Assembly (NCBI GenBank): GCA_022570795.1
Contig: JAKUDP010000002.1
Span: 2,914,001-2,978,000 of the forward strand
DNA: 64,000 nucleotides
Origin: Sphaerulina vaccinii
Lineage: Eukaryota > Ascomycota > Dothideomycetes > Mycosphaerellales > Mycosphaerellaceae
Direction: 5' to 3'
Part shown: positions 32,447 through 42,922 of the stretch, piece after piece
Layout of the letters: every line of letters starts with the position of its first letter
How positions within the stretch are numbered: position 1 is the first letter of the stretch
Notes under the pieces: model-generated
What the model was told of the DNA's origin: nothing
The model's database searches: none
What the model saw: the letters and a program-made list of their open reading frames with translations, nothing else
Program-made: the position numbers and the translations under genes

Positions 32447-34406
32447 ATGATCAGGTGGCCTAAGCTCCATGGCGGGCAGCTTCTCCGTTTCCAGGTGCCC
32501 CGCCAGCACAGTGTGGAAGGATTATCACATGCACCGAAGCGACTGCTCAGTGGAGCTAGCTACAGGTCGGTAGCAAGATGTGTCCTCCATAAACAAAGCG
32601 TTGCCACGTCTGGCACGCGAGCATTGCTGCACACGTCTCCTTCTCTTACAACACCGACTGCCAGCTCGCGTCAAGATCGCATTGCAAACATGGCACCTGC
32701 GGAAGAAGTGTTCGTTGGCAGCATTGATCAAGGGACAACGAGCTCCCGCTTTCTCATATTTGACAAGGATGGCGAGCCAGTTGCAGTCCATCAAGAAGAG
32801 TTCAGCCAGATCTATCCTAATCCGGGGTCAGTACCATTCGCCATGCTAGCAGACGCTCGTGCTAACTCATACGTAGCTGGCATGAGCATGATCCCGAAGA
32901 GATCGTACAGTCTGTTCAGAATTGCATAGAGGGTGCCCTGAAAGAATTCGAGAAGAAAGGCCATTCGAAGGACAGCATCAAATCTATTGGCATTACAAAT
33001 CAGCGAGAGACCACCGTGGTCTGGGATAACAAGACCGGAGAACCACTGTACAATGCGATCGTATGGACCGATACACGAACTGCCGCCCTCGCACGAGAAC
33101 TGAAGGCACGTCCCAACAGCGACAAGCTGACAGATGTTTGCGGCCTACCAATCTCAACGTATCCATCCGTCACCAAACTACTGTGGCTGCTCAAGAATGA
33201 AGAGAAGGTCCGAAAAGCGTACGAAGCGGGCACACTGGCATTCGGTACAATCGATGCTTGGTTGATATACAAACTCAACGGGGGCCCTTCGAACAATGTC
33301 TTTGTGTCAGACCCAACGAACGCCAGCAGAACCATGTTTATGGACATCCACAAGCTGAAGTACAGCGAACAGATGCTGGACTTCTTCTCATATGAGTTCG
33401 ATATTCGAAAGATCCACCTACCAGAGATCGTGCGCTCGTCAGATGAGAAAGCTTTTGGCAAGCTGCAATCAGGCTCACTGAAGGGCTTTCCAATCATGGG
33501 ATGCTTGGGTGACCAGTCCGCAGCATTGGTGGGTCAGAAGGGTTTTGAGCCTGGCGCTGCAAAGAATACCTACGGAACGGGATGCTTTTTGCTATACAAT
33601 GTTGGTGAGAAGCCGGTCATCTCTACACACGGACTGCTTGCGACTGTGGCGTACGATTTTGGGAAGCCAATATATGCTTTAGAGGGAAGTATAGCTGTTG
33701 CAGGGTCGGGCGTAAAGTTCCTGATGGAGAACCTTGGCTTCAGCCATGCCAGCCATAAGATCACCGAGCTTGCAGAACAAGTCCCAGACAATGGTGGTCT
33801 CGTATTCGTTACTGCTTTTAGCGGTCTGTTCGCTCCGTACTGGATCGATGATGCCCACGGAACAATGGTACGTAGCTGCGGCAATGCCAACATGATTTCG
33901 CTAACAGGTTGCAGTTTGGAATCACCCACCACACGAAACGAGGACACATCGCTCGTGCTACACTCGAAGCCGTTTGTTTCCAGACGAAAGCCATCCTCGA
34001 TGCCATGGAGAAGGATAGTGGGCACAAGCTAGCAGAACTCAAGGTCGATGGTGGCATGAGTAACTCCGAGCTGTGCATGCAGACACAAGCAGATCTCGTA
34101 CGCATCCCCATCATCCGACCAAAGATGAGGGAGACGACCGCGCTTGGAGCTGCCATAGCAGCTGGTTTTGCCGCTGGCGTATGGAAGGACTTTGACGAGC
34201 TGAAGGAGATCAACACTGCCGGTGAGACGAAGTTCGAGCCCGTAATGGAAGAGGTGGCGAGCAAGAAGCTTTTCAAGAAATGGGAGAAGGCTGTAAGCAT
34301 GTGCAAAGGCTGGCTAGCCGAAGAAGAGGCAGAAGCCGGTCATGATGCTGAGGCAAGTGAAATCAAGGAGAGCGCGAAGAAGGACGAAGAGAACTCCAAG
34401 TTGTGA
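32447..34406 (+). CDS. GUT1: Glycerol kinase
   Basis: Exons 32447..32826, 32877..33867 and 33915..34406, introns 50 and 47 bp. From the upstream ATG it encodes 620 residues; from the internal ATG at 32690 (MAPAEEVFVGSIDQG) 539. The enzyme phosphorylates glycerol to sn-glycerol-3-phosphate with ATP. FGGY-kinase landmarks are present: VGSIDQGTTSSRFLIFD, GITNQRETTVVWD, MGCLGDQSAALVGQ, KNTYGTGCFLLYNVG, GLFAPYWIDDAHGTM and, after intron 2, FGITHHTKRGHIARATLEA and LKVDGGMSNSE. The upstream ATG sits in GCCACCATG, a perfect Kozak core, and adds 81 residues rich in Arg, Ser and Thr with almost no acid, resembling a mitochondrial presequence. The C-terminus ends in a Glu/Lys-rich tail. It is paired divergently with the aquaglyceroporin. 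Confidence 0.93.
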
Positions 34407-35332
34407 GTAGCAAGCACCAGACGTGCTCAGGATACCCTTTTACCAATTTCGGCCTGTTAGTATGGGATTACGCAGCTGAAATGTAGTTTCAGAAACTGGT
34501 CCAAGTGTGGCCACTGCGACAGCGCTCTCTTCATTCCTCTGACGTCCATGCGTAAGACGGCACAGACAGATCGCTCTGTGATCTGCAACGTCTTCTGGAG
34601 TTTCTGGCACCCGGAGATGCACTGTTGCGCTCTCAGACTTGCCCGCTTCACTCCAGGACAGCATGGAGATTGTGCTAAGTTGGTGCTTTCTTACTCGAAA
34701 CCTTCACTCTCGAGTCTTACTTTTGTGCACTCGACATGCGTGGTCTTGGACAGGGATGAAATGCAAAGGCACGAAGACTGTTACTACTGCCGACTTCAAC
34801 TTCAGTGGCCTGATGGTGATGAAGCTCACCTTAGGGTTACCAGAAACATGCGGGATGACAGCAACAAGATCAGTATAGCACTTTATATATCCTCACAGTA
34901 GTCCAATCTCCATACTACATAGAATATGTTTGCTCGGACGTTTATAGCTTACTGCTTTGCAGATTACGGTCGTTAGATCACTTTCATTGAATCGAGTCCT
35001 TTCTTGGAATAGGAGATATCTGAGATGATATGCTCACACCAATACAGATCATAGGTCATCTTGATGAGCGAACAGATAGTGCAAGGAAAGAGAGGATCAT
35101 GTTCGTGGTACTTGAAGAGTCGCAAAATTCCTTATGGTTGTCCAATATTATGCCATTATTACGTTCTCAAACCGCGCAGCATCGGAGCTCGGTATATATG
35201 GTGACAGAGACAAACCACCCTGCACAATATTCATCTTCTCTGCACTCGCGAAAATCTGTGCGAACCCTACCACAACGATCCTCATCAAGTCATAATAACC
35301 TCATCCATTTTCTCCTCCCTCGAACGAATCTT
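34407..35332. other. Intergenic, no gene seen
   Basis: Convergent spacer between glycerol kinase and the small Gly-rich gene. Open frames here lack any family pattern. Confidence 0.5.
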
Positions 35333-35647
35333 CTACGAAGTCTTCCACTGTCCAGCATTCTCCGCTCCCTTTCCAACCGAATCAGCTCCATCCTTCACAC
35401 CACCAGTAACGCCCTTGAGCCCATCGCCAACAGCTTTAGTACCAGTCGTGTCTATGTCGTCAGTACGGCTCCGACAATGAAGTGTGTGACAAGACTCACT
35501 GTTGATCGTATCGCCTAGACCCTGTCCAACGCTGCCTACAACGCCACCTGCCGTCTTCACGACACCGCCTGTGAGGTTTCCGAGGGTGGAAGTCACGCCT
35601 TTTGCTGCGCCTTCGGCTCCGTTGTTGTTTGATTGTCCGATAGGCAT
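35333..35647 (-). CDS. Small Gly-rich hypothetical protein
   Basis: Exons 35500..35647 and 35333..35451 over a 48-bp intron (GTGAGT..CATAG) give 88 residues from MPIGQSNNNGAEGAAKGVT. The protein is an alternation of Gly, Val, Thr and Asp: NLTGGVVKTAGGVVGSVGQ, then GDTIN and GDGLKGVTGGVKDGADSVG. Without Cys, signal peptide or long hydrophobic stretch it may form an amphipathic helix on a membrane or lipid surface. The intron is a multiple of three and stop-free, so retention would give a longer protein; GTGAGT..TACTGACG..TAG strongly favours splicing. No family recognised. Confidence 0.65.
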   Translation of the reverse strand: MPIGQSNNNGAEGAAKGVTSTLGNLTGGVVKTAGGVVGSVGQGLGDTINSESCHTLHCRSRTDDIDTTGTKAVGDGLKGVTGGVKDGADSVGKGAENAGQWKTS

Positions 35648-37174
35648 GGCTGCGGTTGTTGAAAAAGTAGGCTTGATTTTGATCTGGTGTGTGAAGAAAC
35701 GTTCAGATCTTGTTGACTGATTCGCTGTTGAAGATCGAAAGCTTATTATGTTGTCTTTTGATATACGCACTGGGACCAACAGTTTGTTGGTTTGATATCT
35801 GTTGCCTTGTTGAATGATCTGCACCAGCTGCGTCATAATCCTCCATCATATGACGCTTTTCTTGTGCTACGTGTTTCAGGAAAGCTGTTCAGTTCTCATC
35901 TTCTGGTTGGATGAAAGATGTTGTCTACCAGAACCTGGTTCTTGTTCTTTGCCATGTGAGAAAGTCTAAATGCTTGAATCGCAAGACCTTGTTTGGGAAC
36001 AAACAGGATAACTCTTCGAACTCGCAGTATATGTGGTGGAAGTCTCACGAGCACGATTTTTTTTGCGAGAATGCGTTCCTCAGCTGCACAGTATGAGGTG
36101 TCAAATTGATATGCACGCATACTGTGTGATCATCTGTCGATCCGCAAGCGTCTCTCTTGAACAGGCTCTCTGTGGATCTCGCACGCATTATGTGTATCCG
36201 GGCGCCGCATGAAAAGCCGCAGTGATTGCAAGAATTCATGGGAGTGGTTAATCCTGGCTGTCAGCTGGATGGTGATTTCGTGAACTATTCGTGACTACCA
36301 TGGTCATGGAGCGTCGTACATAGAACCAATCGTGTCATCTCTTACATGTCCGACAGCTGGTCAGTATGGACTCACGCTCTCTGCATCAGACAGTCGCTGT
36401 GGTCCTGTCGTGAAAAAACTCGATGTCCATCTTGTTCGGCCAGAGAATACTGTGTGTTCGACACTGGAAAAAGTCGTTCACGAGCCCCTCGGATCGTTTG
36501 GTCTGTCGTTTTCGAATCTCGACGGGGAAGTTGATGCGAAACACTTCTTCTCAGTGATTCAGGTCTGGACGTGCTTTCAGTTGGGCCGCATTCCAACACG
36601 TGGCTTGCAAACAGCCATCACTGCAAATATGGTCCAACGCTGCAGTGAATGGACAATGCTTTACACAATCCGCAAAGTGCGTGCATCGGGCTTCTCACGA
36701 TGAAATAGTGTATAGTTGGGCAACATTCACAGCGGGAGGTGATGAGGTGAGGTTCGTAGTGATTGTCGTGCCGTGCGCAATCTCAACGCCAGTTGTGCCT
36801 TCCCGTCAGATAAGGTTTCTGCGCTGAGCTAGCGTACCAGGGGCTGGGTCTGTGCTGGAGTTTTCGAGATCGGGTCATAAATACGTGTAGCCCGCTCGCT
36901 CGCTCCGATAGCTGGTCGGCTCTTCTCGCTTTTTGCAAGCGTTATTCACATCACGATTCGCAGCACTTCTCATCCTTCACGAGTTCGAAGTCGACCCCAC
37001 CACGTGTTTCAGTTTCAGGTGCATGCCGTTGCTGTTTGGAAAGCATAACATTCGGAAAGGACGATCCAGAATTTCGACAACACATTACGCGTGAAGCGCA
37101 CTCACGCGCTGATCGCATTGATCGATTGCGCGAATACAACAAAACCACAAATCGCAACATCCCGACGCGACAAG
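35648..37174. other. Intergenic, no gene seen
   Basis: 1.5 kb without a recognisable gene. Frames such as 36332..36703 show no family pattern. The left edge must carry the promoter of the small Gly-rich gene and the right edge that of BUR6. Confidence 0.45.
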
Positions 37175-37984
37175 ATGGACTATCGGCCTCAGTCACCTGA
37201 CCTGTCGGGCCTTGTTTCAGAGTCAGCAGGCGGCTATCTTCCGGCCAGTCCACCTTCCTTTTCACAACAACAGCTTTTTGGCAGCGCTTTGGGAGGTCAC
37301 GACTACTCGAACTACCACGCTCCAGTCACATCCTATCCACAAACATCATACAACTCAGACCCCAACATGGCGCCCTCGACGCGCCGAAAACAGGTCAACT
37401 ACGCAGAGCAGAACGATGACGAGGACGATTTCATGCCAGAAGCACCCGTTCCCAAGAAGTCGAGGCGCGTGAAGCAGGAGCAATCAGATCATCTCGAGAA
37501 CGGCGAATTCGAGCCGAAGTTCGAAAGCATACCCACTTCTGCGCCGATCAAAAGCGAGACCACAATAAAGAAGGAAACTCATGGCGACCCAACACTGGGC
37601 TGCCAGCTCAAGACTTCTTTCCCCGTTGCGCGCATCAAGCGCATCATGCAAGCAGACGAGGACATTGGCAAAGTCGCGCAAGTAACACCAACTGTGGTCA
37701 GTCGCGCATTGGAGCTGTTCATGATCAAGCTCATATCAGCGGCTGCGCACGAAGCGAGGGGCCCCGAAGGTGCTGGAGGAACAACGAAAGGGCCGCGACG
37801 AGTCCTGGTGCAGCATCTCAAGAGAGCGATCAAGGCTGACGAACAACTGGATTTCTTGGAGGAGCTTACTTCGAAGATTGCCGACGCGCCTGTAAAAGCA
37901 AAGAAGGAGGCAGGCAGCGATTCTGAGGATACGAAGCCGAAGAGGAAAGGCAAAAAGCGCAAGGACTCAGGTGACGATTTCTAA
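37175..37984 (+). CDS. BUR6: NC2-alpha / DRAP1 transcription corepressor subunit
   Basis: Single exon, 269 residues, starting at ATG 37175 (MDYRPQSPDLSGL); the longer frame begins only with GTG. The N-terminal 140 residues are Gln/Ser/Tyr-rich and disordered with a KKSRRVK basic patch. The histone fold (about residues 145-235) reads TSFPVARIKRIMQADEDIGK, then VAQVTPTVVSRALELFMIKL and VLVQHLKRAIKADEQLDFLE. The block ADEDIGKVAQVTP is typical of NC2-alpha. NC2 (alpha plus beta) binds TBP on DNA and represses or tunes RNA polymerase II initiation. A Lys-rich nuclear tail (KPKRKGKKRK) closes the protein. A Gly-rich insertion in the histone fold (ARGPEGAGGTTKGPRR) replaces the shorter ARGxxTKR of yeast. 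Confidence 0.9.
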   Translation: MDYRPQSPDLSGLVSESAGGYLPASPPSFSQQQLFGSALGGHDYSNYHAPVTSYPQTSYNSDPNMAPSTRRKQVNYAEQNDDEDDFMPEAPVPKKSRRVKQEQSDHLENGEFEPKFESIPTSAPIKSETTIKKETHGDPTLGCQLKTSFPVARIKRIMQADEDIGKVAQVTPTVVSRALELFMIKLISAAAHEARGPEGAGGTTKGPRRVLVQHLKRAIKADEQLDFLEELTSKIADAPVKAKKEAGSDSEDTKPKRKGKKRKDSGDDF

Positions 37985-38802
37985 AGGACAAAAGAGACTC
38001 AGCAGTAATGCTGACAGAAGATTTCCATCTCAGTGGCCTCTTTAGACTCGAACGTCATACATCAAGGGCATAGCTGGAGCATCTATTTCGAAGAAACGAA
38101 GGAATGAAGCCACCCGATATGCTTACCTTCTATCTCCTGCTTCGGTAAGACTCGAAGTCGAGAGAAGGAGAACCCTGCGGGACAAGGGCCACGGCATGCT
38201 TGCAGCTTAGCTAGCAACACTACTACACGAGCAAAGAACGCATGGCTATCAGAACAGAAGAGATAGAAGAGGTTGTTCAAGCAATCAGATCATCGAATCA
38301 GTCACTGCTGCTGATACAGGACTTCTGGGCTGGAGTAGATGCAATTGGACATATTGTGGTCAAGCTGTCTCGCGTTGTGCTGCGAGTTGTGGGCTAGGCA
38401 GCTCCATCTCGGCATCTCTGACCACGGTGGTCATTCTCGAGCTCACAGCCTTGAGGATTCGTCCCACTGTTCAGAGCTATCCTACTCGAGGCGCGTACAC
38501 GCTACGTCCCAGGCAGCATACTGAGCATGCTGCGTGCTGTTGTGCCAAGGAATTCCAGAATGGCTCGAGTCTGTACTCGACGTTCCTTGACAGCCCCGCA
38601 CACTCTTCGGGTATCAGCAGCCAGGTTCAAGTACATAGAACGCTCGATAGAGTACAAGAAGTCTACGCTTCTTCATCCCGCGACTCTACTGCTCGCCTCA
38701 CTTTCACATACGCTGAAGAAGACTTACTCGCTCTAGCCTATCGCTTACACACAATCTCTCCGTGATGGCACCAAGGAAAACACTCGCCGACATCAGAATA
38801 AG
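37985..38802. other. Intergenic / upstream part of the ALDH relic
   Basis: No confident gene. An ATG frame at 38527 (MLRAVVPRNSRMARVCTRRS, Arg-rich, no acids at first) could be a former mitochondrial presequence of the aldehyde dehydrogenase relic that follows, but no splice connection is convincing. Confidence 0.35.
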
Positions 38803-38929
38803 AAGCTCTTACGCACATCAGGCCTCATCAATGGAGAATGGATCTCCTCCCAATCTTCCACTGTAACATTCAATATCATCAATCCGGCCAATCTCGAAAA
38901 GCTATCCATTCTCTCAGAAATGAACAAGT
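38803..38929 (+). pseudogene. Aldehyde dehydrogenase relic, N-terminal fragment
   Basis: One frame reads KLLRTSGLINGEWISSQSST and then VTFNIINPANLEKL, which matches the start of succinate-semialdehyde-type aldehyde dehydrogenases (LxxxxLINGEW..F.V.NPA). The similarity fades at about 38929. The catalytic centre and NAD-binding fold are absent, and the next recognisable ALDH segment is the C-terminal part at 39672. No start codon in this frame is obvious. Confidence 0.65.
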
Positions 38930-39039
38930 GGGGATTTGGGGGAGGGGGGGCACCCAATCACCACCGAAGCAAGCTTCGCAAGGAATGCCTCCGGCGGTCG
39001 ACTGTCGTCGGAATAGGGTGTGGGTGTGGCATCAGTATG

Positions 39040-39671
39040 GTATTTCGTAAGTCGTGCTTTTGGAGTCGATGTTTTGGGAGACGACCTCTCGAGCTTCGAT
39101 GCGATTTTTGCAGTTTTTCTAGAGTTTTCCTGGAAGTCTGTGACTTTTTTTTTTTTTTTTTAAAGTCTGGGAGTTTTCCAACATAGGAAGTTTTCCTACG
39201 TGGGAGTTTTGTCTTGCAGCTTCGGCCTACGCGAGCAGAATTCTACGAGCCTATAACGGACTTCTCGAGCTTGATAAATAAATACGATCTTGGGAGTCTT
39301 GGGAGTTTTTTCTAGGAGTTTTTATAACAGTCTGGGGTTTTTCCAAGGTCCTTTTCCTACGCGAGAGTTTTTATAGGAGTTTTCCTTAGGCTCTAGGAGT
39401 TTTGTAACTACTCTAACAGACTATAGGAGTTTTCCTTATACTCTAGCAGTTTTCTACAGGCTCTGTGAGTTTTCCTAGGAGTTTCCTTGTACTCTAGGAA
39501 TCTTCCTCGGACTCTGTGGTTTTCCCTAGGCTCTGAAATTTTCCTAGGACTTTTCCTCGAGCTCTGGGAGTTTTCCTTATACTCTTTCCTAGCACTCTCC
39601 TTATACTCTGGGAGTTTCCCCAGCACTCTGAGAGTTTTCCTCGGGGTCTGTGAGTTTTTCCAGCACTCTAG
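39040..39671 (+). repeat. Degenerate minisatellite, GGAGTTTTCCT-type units
   Basis: About 0.6 kb built from imperfect units around CTCTGGGAGTTTTCCTTA/CTAGG, repeated dozens of times with spacing of roughly 20-30 bp, for example TCTGGGAGTTTTCC (39162 onward), CTCTGTGAGTTTTCCTAGG (about 39463) and CTCTGAGAGTTTTCCTCGG (about 39624). A run of about 19 T lies near 39144. The composition is strongly T-rich on this strand and unlike any neighbour. The array replaces the central part of the aldehyde dehydrogenase relic and ends within one codon of the resumed coding similarity. Confidence 0.85.
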
Positions 39672-40229
39672 GAGTTTGCGAAGAGGTTGGCGGAGAGGAT
39701 TGGCAGGTTGAAAGTTGGGGCAGGAACTGAAGAGGGTGTGTTTGTGGGACCTTTGACGCATGAGAGAGCTGTTGAGAAGGCAATTAGGCATATCGAGAAT
39801 GCGAAGAATATGGGTGGCAAAGTTTTGATTGGTGGTGGACCAGCGAAGGATGTTGGGAAAGGATATTATCTCCAGCCGACGCTGATTACTGAAATGAATG
39901 AACAGATGATCACGACGAGAGAGGAGACCTTTGCGCCCGTTATGGGTCTATTCAGGTTTGAAACAGAGGAGGAAGTCATCGAGCGCGCGAACGACTGTGA
40001 TGTGGGCTTGGGAAGCTTTATTATGACTGAAAGCCAGGCAAGGAGCTGGAGGGTCGCTGAAGCGCTGGAAGTCGGTATGGTTGGTGTCAATCTTGGAACG
40101 CTGAGCGCGTGTGAAAGTCCATTTGGTGGTGTCAAGGGCTCGGGCTTTGGACGAGAAGGGGGAACGCAGGGCATTGACGAGTATCTCGTTACCAAGGCAA
40201 TGCTGATCAATGTGGCTACGAAGAAGTAG
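39672..40229 (+). pseudogene. Aldehyde dehydrogenase relic, C-terminal fragment
   Basis: An open frame starting right after the minisatellite encodes FAKRLAERIGRLKVGAGTEE, FVGPLTHERAVEKAIRHIE, YYLQPTLITEM, EETFAPVMGLFRFETEEEV and ESPFGGVKGSGFGREGGTQG up to the stop at 40227. These are the C-terminal blocks of succinate-semialdehyde dehydrogenase-like ALDHs, including the conserved EETFGP-like motif (here EETFAP) and FGGVKGSGFGREGG. The catalytic Cys, the general-base Glu and the Rossmann fold are missing, and the frame has no ATG at its start, so no active enzyme can be made. The 3' part itself is undamaged, which suggests a recent event. Confidence 0.85.
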
Positions 40230-40373
40230 TAGTATGAAGAGCACTCGCAGTCTGGAGCGAAGCTGGCATATATGGCCAAATTCGCTATGTTCTTCAGATC
40301 GCGCTGTTGGAGGATTGAAGGAGAGGGAAGGCACGACTGTGTCCCTTGCATAAAGGAAGGACCTCAGATGGCA

Positions 40374-41664
40374 TTAATCTCTCTTATAGATGCCAGTGCC
40401 CCAAGCAACTCTCAGCAAAGCCAACCCAATAGCCATGCCTATACTATCTTTAATCACATTCAATTTCGACCCTGCCACTTCTTTCCAACCGATCGGTACC
40501 TCGACCATAGGTATATCAGCGCTTTCCGCCAGCATAAGCATCTCGACATCAAAGATCCAGCTTTCTGAATGCATGTATGGGATGATATAAGGTAGTGCAG
40601 GTCGCGAGAAGAGCTTGAATCCGCATTGGGTATCTCGGATTTGTGCCACTTTGGGAGTTGTAAGGAGCCAGATTCCGAGATGGAAAGCGCGCATGAGGAG
40701 GTTGCGGAGGGCGGAACGCTGGGTTTATAGTTAGTATTTCATCCATATAATTTTGTGTACTGGGAGTCTCTTACCTTCACAACAGCCTCCGTCCCCACCA
40801 TATGCGCTCTCGATCCAACTCCAACCGCTCTCCCGTTCTTGTCCTTCGCCTTCTCGCAAGCGGTCACCAATTTCCCCAGATCGGTGAACCTGCTCGCACC
40901 ATCTGCATCTGCAAAGACGACATATGTCCCTCTCGCATGTCTCATTCCATGCGTCACAGCTCCTCCCTTTCCTCGATTCTCTTCCAGACTCACGACCCGA
41001 ATCGTGCCAGGTCGTATACTCGTCGGCTTGCCGTTTCCTAGCCACGGGCCCTTATATGTCGGAGGCGTATTAAGTTGATGTGTCCTGGCAAAGTTCAAAG
41101 CCACATTTACAGTCTTATCCGTACTTCCATCGGATACCAGTATTATCTCCCAACCTCGTCGCGGATCTCCTTGTTGTCCACTCGCTTGTAGTTTTCCATT
41201 ACTGCTGCTCTTACTCGGTGTTCCATGATGTCCATACTGCTCTTCCAGATACTCCACTGCTTCTTCGAGCATGCCATCCAGACGATGCATTTCGTTGTAG
41301 GCGGGTATCACGAGGGTCATGAAGACTTCCGCGTCTGCGATTTGGAAGGCTTCGTCGCGAGTGATCAGACCTTTGCGAGCCATGTCTTTCACAGCGATGT
41401 GGTTGTCGTGCCAGCAGGGCAGAGGCTGGGGAGGAGAGATCTGGCCTTCGGCGGTCATGGTAATATATTGCTTCTCGGACTTCCTGGGAGGACGTGGTGA
41501 AGGCGCGAAGTACCAGACGACTGCATAGAGCTTCGATGTCGTTAGCCGTGGTTGTTATGCATAAGAGAGTATGGACATGGTAATACCCAGATGAACAGTC
41601 CAGACAGCATAGAAGCCGCCAGAGCCATGTACCACAATGTCGGCGCTCTCTCTACGGCGTCCAT
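40374..41664 (-). CDS. ALG5: Dolichyl-phosphate beta-glucosyltransferase
   Basis: Exons 41587..41664, 40775..41530 and 40374..40718, both introns 56 bp, 392 residues. The ATG at 41664 opens an N-terminal membrane anchor (LWYMALAASMLSGLFIW continuing over the first junction to LYAVVWYFAPSP). The GT-A domain follows: VIPAYNEMHRLDGMLEEAV, WEIILVSDGSTDKTV, SLEENRGKGGAVTHGM, VVFADADGASRF (the DxD motif is DAD), AVGVGSRAH and, in exon 3, QIRDTQCGFKLFSR and WIFDVEMLMLAE. Alg5 transfers glucose from UDP-glucose to dolichyl phosphate on the cytosolic face of the ER; the product donates glucose to the N-glycan precursor. Length and order fit filamentous fungal orthologues. Confidence 0.94.
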
Positions 41665-42922
41665 TCCCTCCCAGAACTCCTCTGGTATCGAGTCGGCCGC
41701 GTCCATCTTTGCTGAGGAACAGGCACTATCTCTCCATCATCACTTGCAGTTGCCAGCAATGGGAGAGCGTCTCCTGAAGATGCCTGTGCAAAGTGTAGTG
41801 CTTCGGGATAATGCTGGGCGGCTGGGCAATGCTGAACTGACAGCTGTAATGAGAGCTTGAAACTGACTAGGATCATCAGCCAAGACAACGCAGCGACGAC
41901 GACGACGACGCTTGCTCACCTCCTACTTCTGTGCACTGGCACCGACACGCAACAGCACGCCTCAACATGAATCTCAGTGGAACAGAAAGACAGGACCACA
42001 TCTCGGTCACATAAAGTGGTTCTACAGTCTCAGCGCGACAACGCCTGTATTAGCAGTAGGTCGTCGCTGGTAGCCCAAGGGGACTTCACGCGATGCAGTC
42101 AAGCGCCGTACTCCTGCAAAATCCGAGTCTCATGCTCACCCTTGGATGGCCGCCTCGCTCATACACGGAGGTGATAATCAAGTACAATCACTTTCGGCCG
42201 CCCGACCACTTACGGCGAACGAGAGTCTGCTGCGTTTCGAACATGCACTTTCGGACATGTTTCCGAGTAGCGATAGTGCAAAGCCAGAGCCCATCGAGGT
42301 ATGTTGTACTCCGTCTGAATAGTCCATTGGACTGTAATGGTCCGGCCAAGGCTGCAGGCTGGAACTACGAAGAGGTAAGGTGGTTCGAGAACGCGGATTG
42401 ATCGACCTTATTGTCTGAAGCGGGCAATAGCAGCTCCTTCATCCCGGTCAACGCATGCAACCCCTGCAGATCTGATATGCCGATATCAATCATCAGCGCG
42501 AGAACCAGGGCTCGATCAGTGTGCATATGGTGGGCTGCGAGTCGAGTCGAACACTTTCCTCTCACACTGGCATGCAAGCTTCGACTTCTCTCACCTCGTG
42601 GCGTTCCGCTCATCTGAACATTCTGCCATCACCCCTGAACAGTACAGTGCGACCTCAACATGCGGACAAGCTTTTTCCTGTTCTTCGCGTTGCTTGCTGA
42701 TACAACCGCATGGCAGTTCTACGGCCGGGTAAGGACATCCCTTTCTACGAGGAGCGATTCTGCTGGTAGGAAACGGTTCTCATGATCCGATATTCTTGGT
42801 ATATCAGCTATTGCTCAATTGGACACACAGGTGAACATTCTATGTCAGCTGGCCTCTGTCAAATTTCTCAGCACTTCGCCCCTTACATGATCAGACAGCG
42901 CTCTGTGTCTTCGGCGCGCGTC
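41665..42922. other. Intergenic, no gene seen
   Basis: 1.26 kb between ALG5 and the 3' end of the ankyrin gene. It contains a GACGACGACGACGACG run at about 41890. Frames here look non-coding. Confidence 0.5.

Noticed and set aside
39408..39791. Minus-strand frame through the minisatellite (LLEYKENS-like repeats)
   Set aside because: It is a by-product of translating tandem DNA units; it has no domain and overlaps the ALDH relic.
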